Made by a program: the position numbers and the translations under genes. Below, piece after piece: positions 21,920-36,643 of a DNA stretch of 64,000 nt (within the stretch, counting starts at the first letter, position 1; the number at the start of each line of letters is the position of its first letter). The DNA comes from Rhynchopus euleeides. Its lineage: Eukaryota > Euglenozoa > Diplonemea > Diplonemida > Diplonemidae. The DNA is taken from assembly GCA_963210315.1 (NCBI GenBank), contig OY723276.1, positions 186,001-250,000 of the forward strand, read 5' to 3'. The notes below the pieces were generated by a model. That model saw only the letters and a program-made list of their open reading frames with translations. It did no database searches and had not been told where the DNA came from.

Positions 21920-22540
21920 CAGTGTTCTCGCGACCGGAGGAGTCGGAGGAGTTCCTCAAAAAAAATAAAAAAAATCTGACGCCGGAGGAGTGGAGGAGCT
22001 CCTCCGGGAAAAAAAATATTTGGGACCTGGCTGCGGAGGAGCCCTTTACAGCAGTCATGAAACCGTTTTTACCGCACCGTATATTGCTCTCATGACGAAA
22101 GAGCAACACCAACCGCATGTGACTCTCCACTTTGCTTCGACTGTGGAGCGTACTCGGGGACCAGGCTAACACATGTTCACTACCGTGGCCTCCGGCGGCT
22201 GGGGGGCTCTGCCCCCCAGACCCCCCTGTGACATGCATCCCATAGCCAAGTCCTTGTATGCGATCATGACACCTCGGGAAAGAGGTGTCATCTAGGAACG
22301 GAACGCTTCGGCATCCTCCTTCTGGCCAACTCAGACGGAAGCTGTTGCGTCGCATTGCATGCGTGTCGCGTCGCATGTGTGTGTCTGTCGTTCGCACCCG
22401 GCCGCTCAGGATCGTGGTCTCGCGCGCCGAAGGCGCGCGAGAAAAATTTTCAGGGTGGAAAAAAATTTTCCAGGTCCAAAAAAACGCAAAGAAAAACTCC
22501 TCCGCACTTTCTGAAAATCCCAAAAGTCGCGAGAACACTG
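21920..22540. mobile_element. hAT-type MITE, 621 bp
   Basis: Perfect 15-base terminal inverted repeats CAGTGTTCTCGCGAC (21920-21934 and complement 22526-22540) are flanked by the 8-base direct repeat GGTGCCCC (21912-21919 and 22541-22548). CAG-starting TIRs plus 8-base duplications are the hAT signature. There is no transposase. Inside are a copy of the GC-rich hairpin repeat (about 22170-22235) and a CGCGCGCC-GAA-GGCGCGCG hairpin (22420-22440). The element at 36644-37265 is a sibling of nearly the same length. Confidence 0.9.
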
Positions 22541-23079
22541 GGTGCCCCTCGCAAAAAATACTACGAGAAACACTTGGCCTCTATGCTGTGAGTGTTGCAT
22601 TGGACGCTTCCACCTGTTGAACGGGCTCCACCTCTCACGGTGGGATCTTGTAAATTTTACATGTAAAAATACCGATTTTTACATGTATTATACATGTATA
22701 ATACTTGCATGTCAACTATTATACATGTATAATACATGTATACACGGTGGACTCCAGCGGCCCTAGCGGGAGTCTGGGAGCGGGAGTCTGAGCGGGTGTC
22801 AAAGACTCCCGCTAGCGGGAGTCCAGACTCCCGCTAGCGGGAGTCTATACTCCCGCTAGGGGGAGTCTGACTCCCCCTAGCGGGAGTCTTTTCACCTATT
22901 TTCATCCATTTTTCCCATGATATAGTTACAGTCTACTGGCGTGGGGGGTAAAATCATGGTGGAAGAGGGATGGGGAGGGGCTTGTTTTGCTTCTGTCAGT
23001 TTCCCCGGACTCTGGACTACCTACCTATCCTCCTGGTAGCGGCTACACCTGCGGAGGTGAGCGGTTAGAATTTGAGGTG

Positions 23080-24884
23080 TCAAAGTGCGGCCATCGCCTG
23101 TCGTAGTTGTGTTACACCTTGGGCAAGACAAGCCATCCTGCAGGCCTCATCTTCTTCGTCAGAACTGTCATCCCCCTCCTGCTGTGCGCGTTGGTCAAGC
23201 GTGCTCAAAGTCGCCTCGGATGACACGAATGGTGTGAAAGTCGCCCCCAGCGGGATTGGCATTTTGCACAAGCAGAGCGATAATTTGCGGTGTCCTTCGG
23301 GGAACCGGAACAGGAAGTAGGGCGCGCTGATGGGTTCAACGAAGTCCTGTGTGTTGCAGTGCACAAACCCCTTCTGCAGCTGTGTCAACTGTGTGCAAAG
23401 AACATACACAGCCAATCTATGAGCGTGTCGGGTGTGCAGACACGGACACAGGATGACTTCTCTATACCCGAGGATCCCGTCCTGCGACAGGTGCGCAACC
23501 TTCCAAGGCATGCCCGATGCGCGCCGCTTCTCTTCTGCCATTGCAAGATCTCTCTCGTAAGTTGCGGAGCTGGCGATTGTAACGGCATCTTTCTTGCGAT
23601 GTCCGTTCTCTGCTTCTTCAAATTCGTCGTTGTTCTGCAGAGGCACTGCATCTTCTGGAGCCCACCAATGATGGAGACTGTGTACGTAGGCATTGCGCGT
23701 TGATCCCTTTTCGGCATGCTCCATCAACCAGTGAAATATATGCCCTGAGATCCGAGCACGCAAGAAGGGAATCCGGGCTGACTCATCCTTGCATCCCCAG
23801 AAGCGCCAGGGGATGTCTGCATACCGGAAATGCATGAGGTCTGCAAGGGAGACAAAGAGGTAGCGGAACAAGCCCTTGTAGGTGTGTCCTGTGACAGGCA
23901 AGCACGACCTTCCGGAACTGAGCACCTGTCCCATGCTGCGACACATTCAGTGCAAGGTTTGTACAGGTCTTGTCGAATATTTTTTTGTTGTCTCATCCAG
24001 CAGGGGTGGAGCTTGAAATATGGGGTTGCGGGCTGGATCGGGTCAGATCGGGTCAGCCAATTTTTTCTTATGGGTTCCCCCCCGGTTCGTCTCAGAGATC
24101 AGTGCTCGGGCCCAGCCTCCCGCGAGGTACCGGAACCGATATGCAGCCCCGGACGCGCAAGGACTTGGTTACAAGACAAACACATGCCGTAGGGGGGGTC
24201 TGGGAGGCGGAGCTCCCAGCCGCCGGAGGCCACGGTAGTGAACATCTGTGACTTGCGGGCGTACGGATTCTGTGTGAGTTGGCTGCGTCCTCCTGAGGAT
24301 ACTGAGATTCCCTGATGTAAAGGGCTTGGGTACAAGACAGGCACATGCCACAGGGGGGTCTGGGGGGCGGAGCCCCCCAGCCACCGGAGGCCACGGTAGT
24401 AAACGTCTGTTGCACGGTACGGGTTGGGCAGCTTCATTTGTCCTCTATTGTGACTGTTTGAGGCCTGTGCTCATGTCGCTGGGGTCACTTTGCTCACGAA
24501 ACGCCTCCTGGTCACCTTGAGGCCCCAAGGTGAGGAGCCAACTTTTCCGGTTTCCCGAAAATCTATATTTTTTTTCTTTTTACCCCTGACCTGATTTTTT
24601 GTGAGGGCCTGCAGAAAATCAGGTCAGCTGACCCGAAAAAACCCCCAAGCTCCACCCCTGTCATCCAGTACCCTGATCAGCCGCATGGCGAGCCCCTTGC
24701 AGTCATGGAGTGCTGGGGTGACGTAGCGGGCATTGGGAAGCACACCTGCCAAGAGGGAGGGGTAGCCAGCCTCTTTCATCTCAGAGAGAGTCAGGTGCGG
24801 GTATCGATGCACCTGTTGATACCAGCGTTCTTCTGGGATGTCGCACAGTGAGCATCGGTGCCCTCGCCCCCCGCATCGCCTCAT
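23080..24884 (-). pseudogene. Transposon-encoded protein, broken by a hAT MITE and one TGA
   Basis: Coding runs from the ATG at 24884 to 24669, is interrupted by the MITE 24001-24660 and its extra 8-base duplication, then resumes at 24000 in the same frame. About 20 codons later there is one TGA directly followed by ATG (23946), after which the frame is open to the stop at 23080. The N-terminus has CGGRGHRCSLC, a possible zinc ribbon, then YPHLTLSEMKEAGYPSLL and LHDCKGLAMRLI. The rest has WRFWGC and HIFHWLMEHAEK and an acidic DDSSDEEDEA near the C-terminus. It may be the element's transposase or an accessory protein, but I do not recognise it. Confidence 0.55.
24001..24660. mobile_element. 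hAT-type MITE inserted in the transposon gene
   Basis: TIRs CAGGGGTGGAGCTTG (24001-24015) and complement (24646-24660) are perfect over 15 bases and flanked by TCATCCAG at 23993-24000 and 24661-24668. It carries two copies of the GC-rich hairpin repeat (24180-24245 and 24345-24410) and no transposase. Confidence 0.9.
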
Positions 24885-25149
24885 TGTTGCCCACTGCTGA
24901 TCTATACTCCCGCTAGCGGGAGTTGGACTCCCCCTAGTTGAGACTCCCGAAAAGGGTTAAACCCGGTAGTGGTACCCTACCCCCGCTGGAGTCCACCGTG
25001 CAAGGCCGGATCAGCCCACGGGTGGGTTTGAGGAAGAAATCTGGGGGGGCAAATTTTGCTGCGACTTCCGGTTTCACCCGGCCGAACTCCAGCATCTATC
25101 CAGACCCACGGTGCCAAGCCGTTCGCCCGTGTCGCGATCATTCGCGGCT

Positions 25150-25530
25150 TCAGGCTGCCCCCGACGACACGTTTGTATCCTGCACCTTGCCATACTTCGC
25201 CTCCACCTTGTATATGACGGAGAGCGCCCTCCTTCCGCATCGTTGCGACTTCCCTGACAGCGAACTTATCCATGTCAGGGAAGACATGGCGATGATTGCG
25301 TTGGCCACCTGGGTGCTGTGCTGGTGGAGCTCCTTGCTCAACACCGTTGCTAGGAGCCTTCTAATGGATCCCAGTGTCAGCACACTGCCCCCTTTTTTAA
25401 CAGGGAAGGCCGTGCAAAAATCATGCACAATGTTCGTCGCCTCCGCAGCCTCGGGACTCTCTGCGCTCTTCTTCTTCTTAATCGACTTTGCCGCCGGCTT
25501 CGCTGCCGGCTTCGTTGTCGTCTTCCCCAT
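25150..25530 (-). CDS. Small basic protein with weak histone-fold resemblance
   Basis: 126 residues from ATG 25530 to TGA 25150. Residues 1-22 are Lys/Ala/Pro-rich (KTTTKPAAKPAAKSIKKKK), like a histone tail. Residues 48-80, LTLGSIRRLLATVLSKELHQ then HSTQVANAIIA, are weakly reminiscent of the C-terminal helices of H2B. It lies inside the TA-flanked transposon on the same strand as the broken gene. It could be a captured histone-like protein or a DNA-binding accessory protein; the resemblance is short and may be chance. Confidence 0.4.
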   Translation of the reverse strand: MGKTTTKPAAKPAAKSIKKKKSAESPEAAEATNIVHDFCTAFPVKKGGSVLTLGSIRRLLATVLSKELHQHSTQVANAIIAMSSLTWISSLSGKSQRCGRRALSVIYKVEAKYGKVQDTNVSSGAA

Positions 25531-26428
25531 TTTTGTGAATCAGGTCTGCGAGCTGGGATGGGTGGAAACGTCCGTTTCGTTTGGTGTGGCTGTACTTCAG
25601 TGACGAGTGCCACATTGCATAGGTATCATGGGAAAAATGAGTGAAAATAGGTGAAAAGACTCCCGCTAGGGGGAGTCAGACTCCCCCTAGCGGGAGTATA
25701 GACTCCCGCTAGCGGGAGTCTATACTCCCGCTAGCGGGAGTTGGACTCCCCCTAGTTGAGACTCCCGAAAAGGGTTACCCTACCCCCGCTGGAGTCCACC
25801 GTGTATGCCTGAAATATACATGTAAAATACATGTATATCAAGCAAAAATACATGTATAATAGTTGCATGTCAACTATTATACATGTATTTTTACTTGATA
25901 TACATGTATTTTACATGTATATTTCATGCATTTACATGTATTTTACATGTATAATACTTGTCATGCAAGTATTATACATGTAAAATACTTGCACGACAAG
26001 TAAAATACATGTATAATACTTGCATGACAAGTAAAATACTTGCATGCAAGTAAAATACATGTATTTTACTTGCATGCAAGTATTTTACTTGTCATGCAAG
26101 TATTTTACATGTATAATACTTGCATGACAAGTATTATACATGTAAAATACATGTAAATGCATGAAATATACATGTAAAATACATGTATATCAAGTAAAAA
26201 TACATGTATAATAGTTGACATGCAACTATTATACATGTATTTTTACTTGATATACATGTATTTTACATGTATATTTCAGGCATATACATGTATTATACAT
26301 GTATAATAGTTGACATGCAAGTATTATACATGTATAATACATGTAAAAATCAGTATTTTTACATGTAAAATTTACAAGATCCCACCGTGCTTGCACTTTG
26401 AAAAAAACCCCCCCCCATATTTTTTTTT

Positions 26429-26730
26429 GATTTGACAACTCCGGTTTGGTGTACCTCGATGAGCTTACCTTACCTTGTCGTCGGACACAACATATCATCG
26501 TTGTCCCAAACCCCGTAACCCACGTGAAGTGGATCATCTGAAGTGCAGAATGAGGTGGAGCAGGTGGAGCACGAAACATAAGTAAACCATAGCAAGAGAG
26601 GCCAGCAGCAGTCCCGAGTCCATCGCGTTCCTCGTAGCATTTCCCGTACCACACAGGTGTGTTATGTGCAAAATACTACGAGAAACACTTGGCCTCTATG
26701 CTGTGAGTGTTGCATTGGACGCTTCCACCC
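26429..26730 (-). repeat. A2 and B1 terminal repeats of element 3
   Basis: A2 (26429-26668) is nearly identical to A1 at 30688-30938, both beginning GATTTGACAACTCCGGTTTG and ending GTGTGTTATGTGCAAAA. B1 (26669-26730) is nearly identical to B2 at 22553-22616 and contains the core GGTGGAAGCGTCCAATGC on the minus strand. Confidence 0.8.
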
Positions 26731-28969
26731 AGGACCCTTAGGACCCAAGGACTTAGGGACGCCGCGCGAACGGTCTACTATTGAAGTGATCAGGCTCCGT
26801 CGCCCATCGTATGCATCCCTCCGATGGTAATGTACCGCTTTCTACGTTGTCACGAGCACCTTGTACGGAAAACGATCGAACCTCACTCGCCGAGGGGATC
26901 CGCCTGCCTCGGCCGTGTGCCGCCGTCGTGTGGTCAGCCTCGTGATTCTTGGTGTGCCCTATCGACAACATGCCTGTCTCTCCAGTTGCCGCACCCGGCG
27001 AGAGAGTTGATGCGTCTCAACCCGGCGAAACTAAGGGGGCAAAGGTTGCACACAGCCCCGCCTGTGCTGCAACCACCCGCTCTTGGCTGACCCCCGACGT
27101 CTGGTGCGTTTCCCACTCCGGGTATTTGAATCCTCACCCTGTACCTCTTCGGGATCCTCCATCCCCTGGGGAACCCTTCCCCTCGAGGCTTCTTCACGTC
27201 TCCGACATATTGGTGTGTGCCCACATGACCCTTCTTCCTGACATCCTCGATGTCGTTTTGCACCCCGGGCGATGCACTGAGACGGCCGTATCCAGGTAGT
27301 CAGTGGCCATGCCCAGCCCCTCAGCGTGACAGTCCTCTGGTGCGCTCCCAGCACCACCACCGCGACGCTCGTGCATATTCAGCCACCATGACCCGGCAGC
27401 TCTCGCCTGGGGACAGGGCTCGGCGGATCGAGAAATCACAGTCTGAAACTCGCCTCCCAGCTCCTCCGCAGCAGTCTACTGTCCGGCCGTCTTAAACTCT
27501 CGCCCTTCGGGAGCCCGGCCAACACCCGGTGCTTTCCGGCGTGATCTCGATCGCTCTGTGGCTCTCTGTGTCCTCTCCGGTCTTCGCTGGCTGCGAGCGA
27601 GTTGCGGGGTGAAGCCCAACGCGCCTCTTCATGGCGCACTGGAGACGCTGCATGGAGTGCCCAGGGGTAGGTGTGAGAGGTGCCGGCCCTTCTGGGTGAA
27701 CGAGGGCGATCGCGCGCACTGTCGTCTCCTGAACTCCGCTCGAGCGGTGGACAACACGTTCCTGCGGCCCCCTTCCCACTGGGCTGATCCCCACTGTACC
27801 TGCCCCATCGCCCGCCTCGTAGACAGCGCATCAAACGGAGGCCCTGTGGCCCCACGTGGCGTCGATTCAGTGGTAACGCCCGGACTCAGTGTGGAGGGCG
27901 TATTTCCCGGTGCGTGAGGAAATTCGAGGCCCTGGAGGTGTGGGCATGCCAGAAGGATTCTCGGAGTCGCCTTCTTAATGAGAGAGGTGAGTCCCCGCGG
28001 ACCGGAGCTTGTCGCACGCTGCAGTCGCTGTTCGGGCTTGTCGAGTAGGCTGCTGGGTACTCGGGAAGACTGGCCGACTGCCCCCCAACCTTGTGGAATG
28101 ATCTCGGCCCGCTGCCATGGCTGCGGTTTCGGTGGACCCCCTCAGCGGCGGCACCGCTGACACAGGCGATGCGGACGCGTCTCTCAGTCGCTGCTTCTTT
28201 TGCTCCCCGAGCAGTGCAGCTTGGGAGAGCGTCTCGGCTGTGTTGGATACCTGATCTCTGTGTATGTCCCACGGCACCTCGCAGGTGTCCAGTCAGCAGC
28301 TCCCCTTCCCTGCATGGAACTGTGAGGTCGTACGTCTCAACACCGGGCCCCAGACGCCCGGAACTCCCCCTGACCCCTGTGAATAATGCAGGCTTGAACG
28401 TGTGTCCCCCGGCAGGAAGACTATGCTTCGACGGAGTATGCCCCGCTTGGGGCGTGTGCGGGCATCCGCTTGACGCCGGGGTGCGCGTAGTCGGCATTCG
28501 CGCAGATAAGCTGGGCACGACAGACGTGCCGGCTTCTCGGGGGCGTGTCCGGGGGCGTTGCATTGGTACACGAAAACTGTCGCCCTCGGAAAGCTCACGT
28601 CGCGTCACCGCGCTCGAGCTGGATCTGGCAGGCTGTGTGTGACAGGCCACCCTTCCGCCTTCAGGTGCCGTCGCTCGGGCAAAAAAGGTGTATTTCTCAA
28701 TCAAGAGAGTATGCCCCTCACGATTGTGGCACGATTGTGTCTCCCCGGGTCAGGCTCGGTATTCCAGTCGAAAGCGTAAATGCCCCTCGGCACTGTGCTG
28801 GGCGGGGTTGTGTCTCGGTCAGGAGAGGAGGTGCCCCTCAGGCAAAATCCTGCGTCTCGCGGTCGGGAGTGAGTGCCCCTCGGCAGGAATGTGTCTCGGC
28901 CAGGTGTCCCTCAGGCAGGGAATGTAATGTCTCGGCCCGGTGTCCCTCGGGCATGAATGTGCGTCTTGG

Positions 28970-29350
28970 CCAGGTGCCCCTCAGGCAGGGTGCCCCGTAG
29001 GCGGAAGTGTATGTCGCGGCCAGATGCCCCTCAGGCAGGGTGCCCCGTAGGCGGAAATGTATGTCTTGACCAGGTGCCCCTCGGGCAGGGTGCCTCGTAG
29101 GCGGAAGTGTATGTCTTGGCCAGGTGCCCCTCGGGCAGGGTGCCTCGTAGGCGGAAGTGTCTGTCTTGGCCAGGTGCCCCTCGGGCAGGGTGCCTCGTAG
29201 GCAGAGGTGTCTGTCTTGGCCAGGTGCCCCTCGGGCAGGGTGCCCCGTAGGCGGAAGTGTGTGTCTTGACCAGGTGCCCCTCGGGCAGGGTGCCTCGTAG
29301 GCGGAAATGTATGTCTTGGCCAGGTGCTCCTCAGGCAGGGTGCCCCGCAA
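28970..29350 (-). repeat. 50-bp tandem array in element 3
   Basis: About seven to eight units with a strict 50-base period, each with CAGGTGCCCCTCGGGCAGGG and TGCCTCGTAGGCGGAAGTGT. Units differ by single bases. It lies upstream of the body on the element's sense strand. Confidence 0.85.
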
Positions 29351-29959
29351 GCGTAAGCTGTAGGTATGTCGTGGCCAGGTGCCCCTCAGGCAGGTAATGT
29401 CTCGGCGAGATGCCCCTCGGGCAGGAAAAATGCGTCTCGGCTAGGTGCCTCTCAGGCAGAAGTGGGTGTCTCGGTCCGATGCTCCTCGGCAAGATCGTGT
29501 CTCGGTCAGGAAAGTAGGAGTTGGATATCACTGACGTCACTTTGCTGCATCAGTATCGACCCATTTATCAGCACCCGACTGTTGCTCTTGGTCCCGCCTT
29601 TGTCAGCGCCTCTGTGACGGAACCTCCAGCTGAAGTATGCGTTTGGAAACCTTGAGCGCGATCAAGCGTGAAGCAGGTTTTCGGCGAGGCGCGGTGATAG
29701 TCTCGATGGCTGATGGGAATGTCCTCAATCCGCTGCGGCCACGGGCGCAGCGCTGTCCCGCTGTCACGTTCATAAGCGGCGGAGGACCACCTTGAACACC
29801 ACGGCGTCATCATCCCCATCTTTTTGCGCCCCTCCTTCGTGCTGATCCCCCCGTGCACCTCGCCGTCATTTATTAGAACCAGTGCGTGGGGGTGTTGTTG
29901 TCCTCAACCGCGGCTTCAGCCCTCTTGAGACCTGACACGAGCATGGTGTGAGGGTCGTC

Positions 29960-30560
29960 TTCTCGGTCGGGATTTGGTGCCCCTCGGGCAAGATTGTGTA
30001 TCTCTCGGTCGGGAGAGCGGGTGCCCCTCGGGCAAAATTTTTGTCTCGGTCAGGAGAACAGGTGCCCCTCGGGCGAGATGCTGCGTCTCTCGGTCGGGAG
30101 AGTGGGTGCCCCTCGGGCATAGTTTTGTCTCGGTCAGGATAACGGGTGCCCCTCGGGCAAAACTGCGTGTCTCTCGGTCGGGAGAGTGAGTGCCCCTCGG
30201 GCAGAATATTGTCTCGGTCAGGAGAACAGGTGCCCCTCGGGCTAGATGCTGCGTCTCTCGGTCGGGAGAGTGGATGCCCCTCGGGCAGAATATTGTCTCG
30301 GTCAGGAGAACAGGTGCCCCTCGGGCGAGATGCTGCGTCTCTCGGTCGGGAGAGTGGGTGCCCCTCGGGCAGAATATTGTCTCGGTCAGGAGAACAGGTG
30401 CCCCTCGGGCAAAACTGCGTGTCTCTCGGTCGGGAGAGTGAGTGCCCCTCGGGCAGAATATTGTCTCGGTCAGGAAACCAGGTGCCCCTCGGGCAAGACT
30501 GCGTGTCTCTCGGTCAGGAGAGTGGGTGCCCCTCGGGCAGGGTAGAATGCTGCGTCTCTC
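29960..30560 (-). repeat. Second tandem array in element 3 (about 40 and 44 bp units alternating)
   Basis: Units alternate between GTGCCCCTCGGGCAGAATAT-type and GTGCCCCTCGGGCGAGATGC-type, joined by TCTCGGTCAGGAGAACAG and TCTCTCGGTCGGGAGAGTG. The shared TGCCCCTCGGGC links this array with the array in element 2. Confidence 0.8.
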
Positions 30561-30687
30561 AGACGGTCAGATCGTGTGTCCCTCAGTCAGGAGAGGAGGT
30601 CTCGGTCGCTAAAAACGCGCCCCCTCGGGCAGAGTGGTTGTGTCATCGCTGTTGTGTCACACCAATTGCCTCTCGGGCGGTGTGTCT

Positions 30688-30938
30688 TTTTTGATTTGAC
30701 AACTCCGGTTTGGTGTACCTCGATGAGCTTACCTTACCTTGTCGTCGGACACAACATATCATCGTTGTCCCAAACCCCGTAACCCACGTGAAGTGGATCA
30801 TCTGAAGTGCAGAATGAGGTGGAGCAGGTGGAGCACGAAACATAAGTAAACCATAGCAAGAGAGGCCAGCAGCAGTCCCGAGTCCATCGCGTTCCTCGTA
30901 GCATTTCCCGTACCACACAGGTGTGTTATGTGCAAAAA
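30688..30938 (-). repeat. A1 terminal repeat of element 3
   Basis: About 250 bases, nearly identical to 26429-26668 and homologous to the A repeats of element 2 at 55252-55480 and 59588-59818. Confidence 0.8.
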
Positions 30939-30970
30939 AAACACCCCCCAGCTCCATCCCCCCCCCCCCC

Positions 30971-32123
30971 TAGGGGGGGTCAAATGCCACCCTTTTACGT
31001 GGACAAACACGATTTTTCAAAAAACCGGCGCAGAGGCCCCAAAGCCCCCGTAAACCCTCCAAACCCCCCCAGATCGGTCCGGAAACCCATCGAACCCCAC
31101 TTTTCCACCATTCCGGGCACCTCAGGTGCCCGAATTGGGGTACCTAAATTTTGTGCCACCGTTTGGTACCGTACAGTGCCACTGTGTGGGAGGTTGGAAA
31201 AGAAAATGCCCCAACACACCACATCTGAGGGTTGCAATGCATGTTGCTTGCCAACCACGTCATCCGGTGGGTGTCAGGCGCTATGTAGGTGGCATTAGCC
31301 AGGTCTTCGATGTGTTCTGGCTTGTATATATACCTCCCTGCCACCATGCACCGGGAGGCTGCCTGTAGGTACGGAACAGTCCAGATGGTCGTGTGATTCC
31401 TGTGCAGCAGTGCTCCACAACCGGGATGTGTTGACAACGACTGTTGCAACACGAGCTGTACATTCCGGGAACACATGAAGTGCGCTGTCGTGGTACCCAT
31501 TGTGCCAGAATTGGTAGTTGCTGCGGTCTACTTTGCCTGGCCCAAGAGCACTGGTACTGAACGGTGCAATATGCGTGGCGAGGTGAATACAACGGAAGCG
31601 CGCAAAGTCAATACAGCTCTCGGATGGCAGGTGGTGGTGCCACTAGTGTGTGACGTTCACTCGAGGATACAACGCATCACAATGAATCAGCAACCGTGGA
31701 CCGAGTACAATACGCTCTCTGTGGCTGGTGTGGGGGACAAAGGCAGTGCCTGTGCCGCAGGCAGGGAGGTATATATACAAGCCAGAACACATCGAAGACC
31801 TGGCTAATGCCACCTACATAGCGCCTGACACCCACCGGATGACGTGGTTGGCAAGCAACATGCATTGCAACCCTCAGATGTGGTGTGTTGGGGCATTTTC
31901 TTTTCCAACCTCCCACACAGTGGCACTGTACGGTACCAAACGGTGGCACAAAATTTAGGTACCCCAATTCGGGCACCTGAGGTGCCCGGAATGGTGGAAA
32001 AGTGGGGTTCGATGGGTTTCCGGACCGATCTGGGGGGGGTTTGGAGGGTTTACGGGGGCTTTGGGGCCTCTGCGCCGGTTTTTTTGAAAAATCGTGTTTG
32101 TCACCCCCATTTGACCCCCCCTA
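30971..32123. mobile_element. Long-TIR DNA element, copy 1 (1.15 kb)
   Basis: The ends are TAGGGGGGGTCAAATG and its complement, and the inverted arms extend about 370 bases (for example AATTGGGGTACCTAAATTTT and GGCTTGTATATATACCTCCC in both arms). The central 430 bases hold a frame (31475-31807) conserved in the other copy but with no recognised domain. It abuts a C run beside A1 of element 3. The second copy (54066-55217) is nearly identical and inverted. Confidence 0.85.
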
Positions 32124-32856
32124 CCCCCCCCCCCCCACCCACCTCCCACAGCCGCCTCCGGACCACGTTTCTGGTGGGGTGATATGATTCTTCCAACAAA
32201 GGGTCGTGTCGGGCGGAGATGCAGCGGCAGGGGAGAGGGGGTGGGGGGTGCGGTAGGGGGTTGCCGCCGCACATACATACAGCATTCTTTCGATTATTTT
32301 TGTTTCAAATGTGGGTTGTGACGCCGCAAGGTGTAGCAGCCCGTCTTGGGCAGTGCATCGGCGGCATGGAAGCTCAATCCCTCCGATCCGTGCAAACCCC
32401 GTCCCCAAGCCAACTGTGAGGGATGTTTGGTGGGTTAAATAAGGTTTCCTCCCCCTCCTCCCGAGCTTGAATTCTGAAAAGACAAACGTGAGCCTGATGA
32501 GGAGCGAGGCCACCGCAGGCATCAAAACCAGACCCGGTCGGAGTTCTTTGCTGTGGGAGTCGTCGCATTTTTTTTACAAGCAAATTGCATAACAACCCAA
32601 CACATGCGGAAACTTCGCAAAACCCGCGGGTATCCCCGGTACACCCGCTGCATGATGTGATCCCATATCCCCCATTCCTAAATCCATGATCCTCACACAC
32701 CCACACACACACGCGCGCGAACACTCTTTTCATTGCAGCAGCCCGCATCACACAAACCCACACACCACCAACAAGGATGAGGGCGACGGCAACAGGGTGA
32801 AGGGTGGCTGTTCAAGCGTTGCCCTATGCCCCTCCCCCCATAGCCCACACAGGTCC
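32124..32856. other. Intergenic between long-TIR element and kelch gene
   Basis: No gene is recognised. C-rich and CA-rich tracts occur just after the kelch gene's 3' end (about 32690-32770). Confidence 0.45.
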
Positions 32857-36306
<3,450 letters not shown>

Positions 36307-36643
36307 TGTGGGGGGAGGAGTGGGGCAGGCGGTGTGAGAAGAGTGGAGGGAGATGGTGTTCTCAGATCTTAGACCTTGGGGTTAGGCCAGAAGAGAGGGA
36401 GGGGAGACGGGGGGGGAGGCGCGGTGTGTAGGCGGGTGTGTGCAGGTTTCACAGCCGTGCCGGGCGATTCCGGTGCATCCGCGCTGGGAGGGGGTGGGGG
36501 GGGGGTGGGGGTGGGTGGGGGATCGTGGTTCTAGGGGGGGGGGGGAGGGGGGGAGGGGAGAGGTGGGGGTGTTGTGAAGCCGGCAGGGAAGCAGTGCCGG
36601 GGGGGGTGTGTGCCTGTGGGAGGTTATGTGGCGGGGGAGGGGG
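36307..36643. other. G-rich 5' region of the kelch gene
   Basis: Long G runs on the plus strand (C on the coding strand), especially 36490-36560. The minus strand just upstream of the ATG is a strong pyrimidine tract (CCCCACTCCTCCCCCC), suggestive of a splice acceptor. No gene. Confidence 0.4.

Larger units (their letters stand above)
22743..25803. mobile_element. TA-flanked transposon with palindrome-rich TIRs
   Basis: The ends are CACGGTGGACTCCAGCGG and its complement, flanked by TA on both sides (22741-22742 and 25804-25805). The undisturbed palindromic arm on the other side shows TATGCC at this point, confirming a TA duplication. Sub-terminal arrays of the palindrome ACTCCCGCTAGCGGGAGT occupy about 190 bases at each end. 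A further right-end-like copy lies inside (24902-25003), separating two minus-strand coding modules. TIR start and 2-base duplication are shared with its host MITE. I cannot name the superfamily. Confidence 0.75.
22636..26389. mobile_element. Palindromic (foldback) MITE interrupted by a transposon
   Basis: The ends are CACGGTGGGATCTTG (22636-22650) and its complement (26375-26389). Nearly the whole element is an inverted repeat of ACATGTAAAATAC/ACATGTATAATAC units: left arm 22636-22742, remainder 25804-26389. The undisturbed homologous site at 54030-54045 reads GGGCTCCACCTCTTGCACTTTG; here the flanks are GGGCTCCACCTCT and CTTGCACTTTG, so the insertion duplicated CT. The superfamily is unknown. 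Confidence 0.8.
22553..30938 (-). mobile_element. Large degenerate YR retroelement relative (element 3), with nested insertions
   Basis: Terminal segments follow the split-repeat plan on the minus strand: A1 at 30688-30938, then the body, B1 at 26669-26730, A2 at 26429-26668, and B2 at 22553-22635 continued at 26392-26428. The break in B2 is the insertion of the palindromic MITE 22636-26389. A and B are homologous to those of the element at 53966-59818, and both bodies start with GGACCCTTAGGACCCAAGG next to B1. The body (26731-30687) has no frame in which I recognise gag, YR or RT, so it is decayed or non-autonomous. Two tandem arrays lie where the 5' leader would be. Confidence 0.65.

Noticed and set aside
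22160..22240. Recurrent peptide TTVASGGWGAPPPRPP in many frames
   Set aside because: It comes from the GC-rich hairpin repeat read in one frame; copies have no common start, length or context.
26731..28704. Frames in the body of element 3 as gag or RT
   Set aside because: No zinc module, YR or RT motif can be read in any minus-strand frame; the amino-acid composition looks like chance reading of GC-rich DNA.
28970..30560. Regular short repeats resembling a CRISPR array
   Set aside because: Units are joined head to tail without unique spacers, the context is a retroelement leader in a genome with spliceosomal introns, and no cas-like gene is near. The same holds for 58945-59580.
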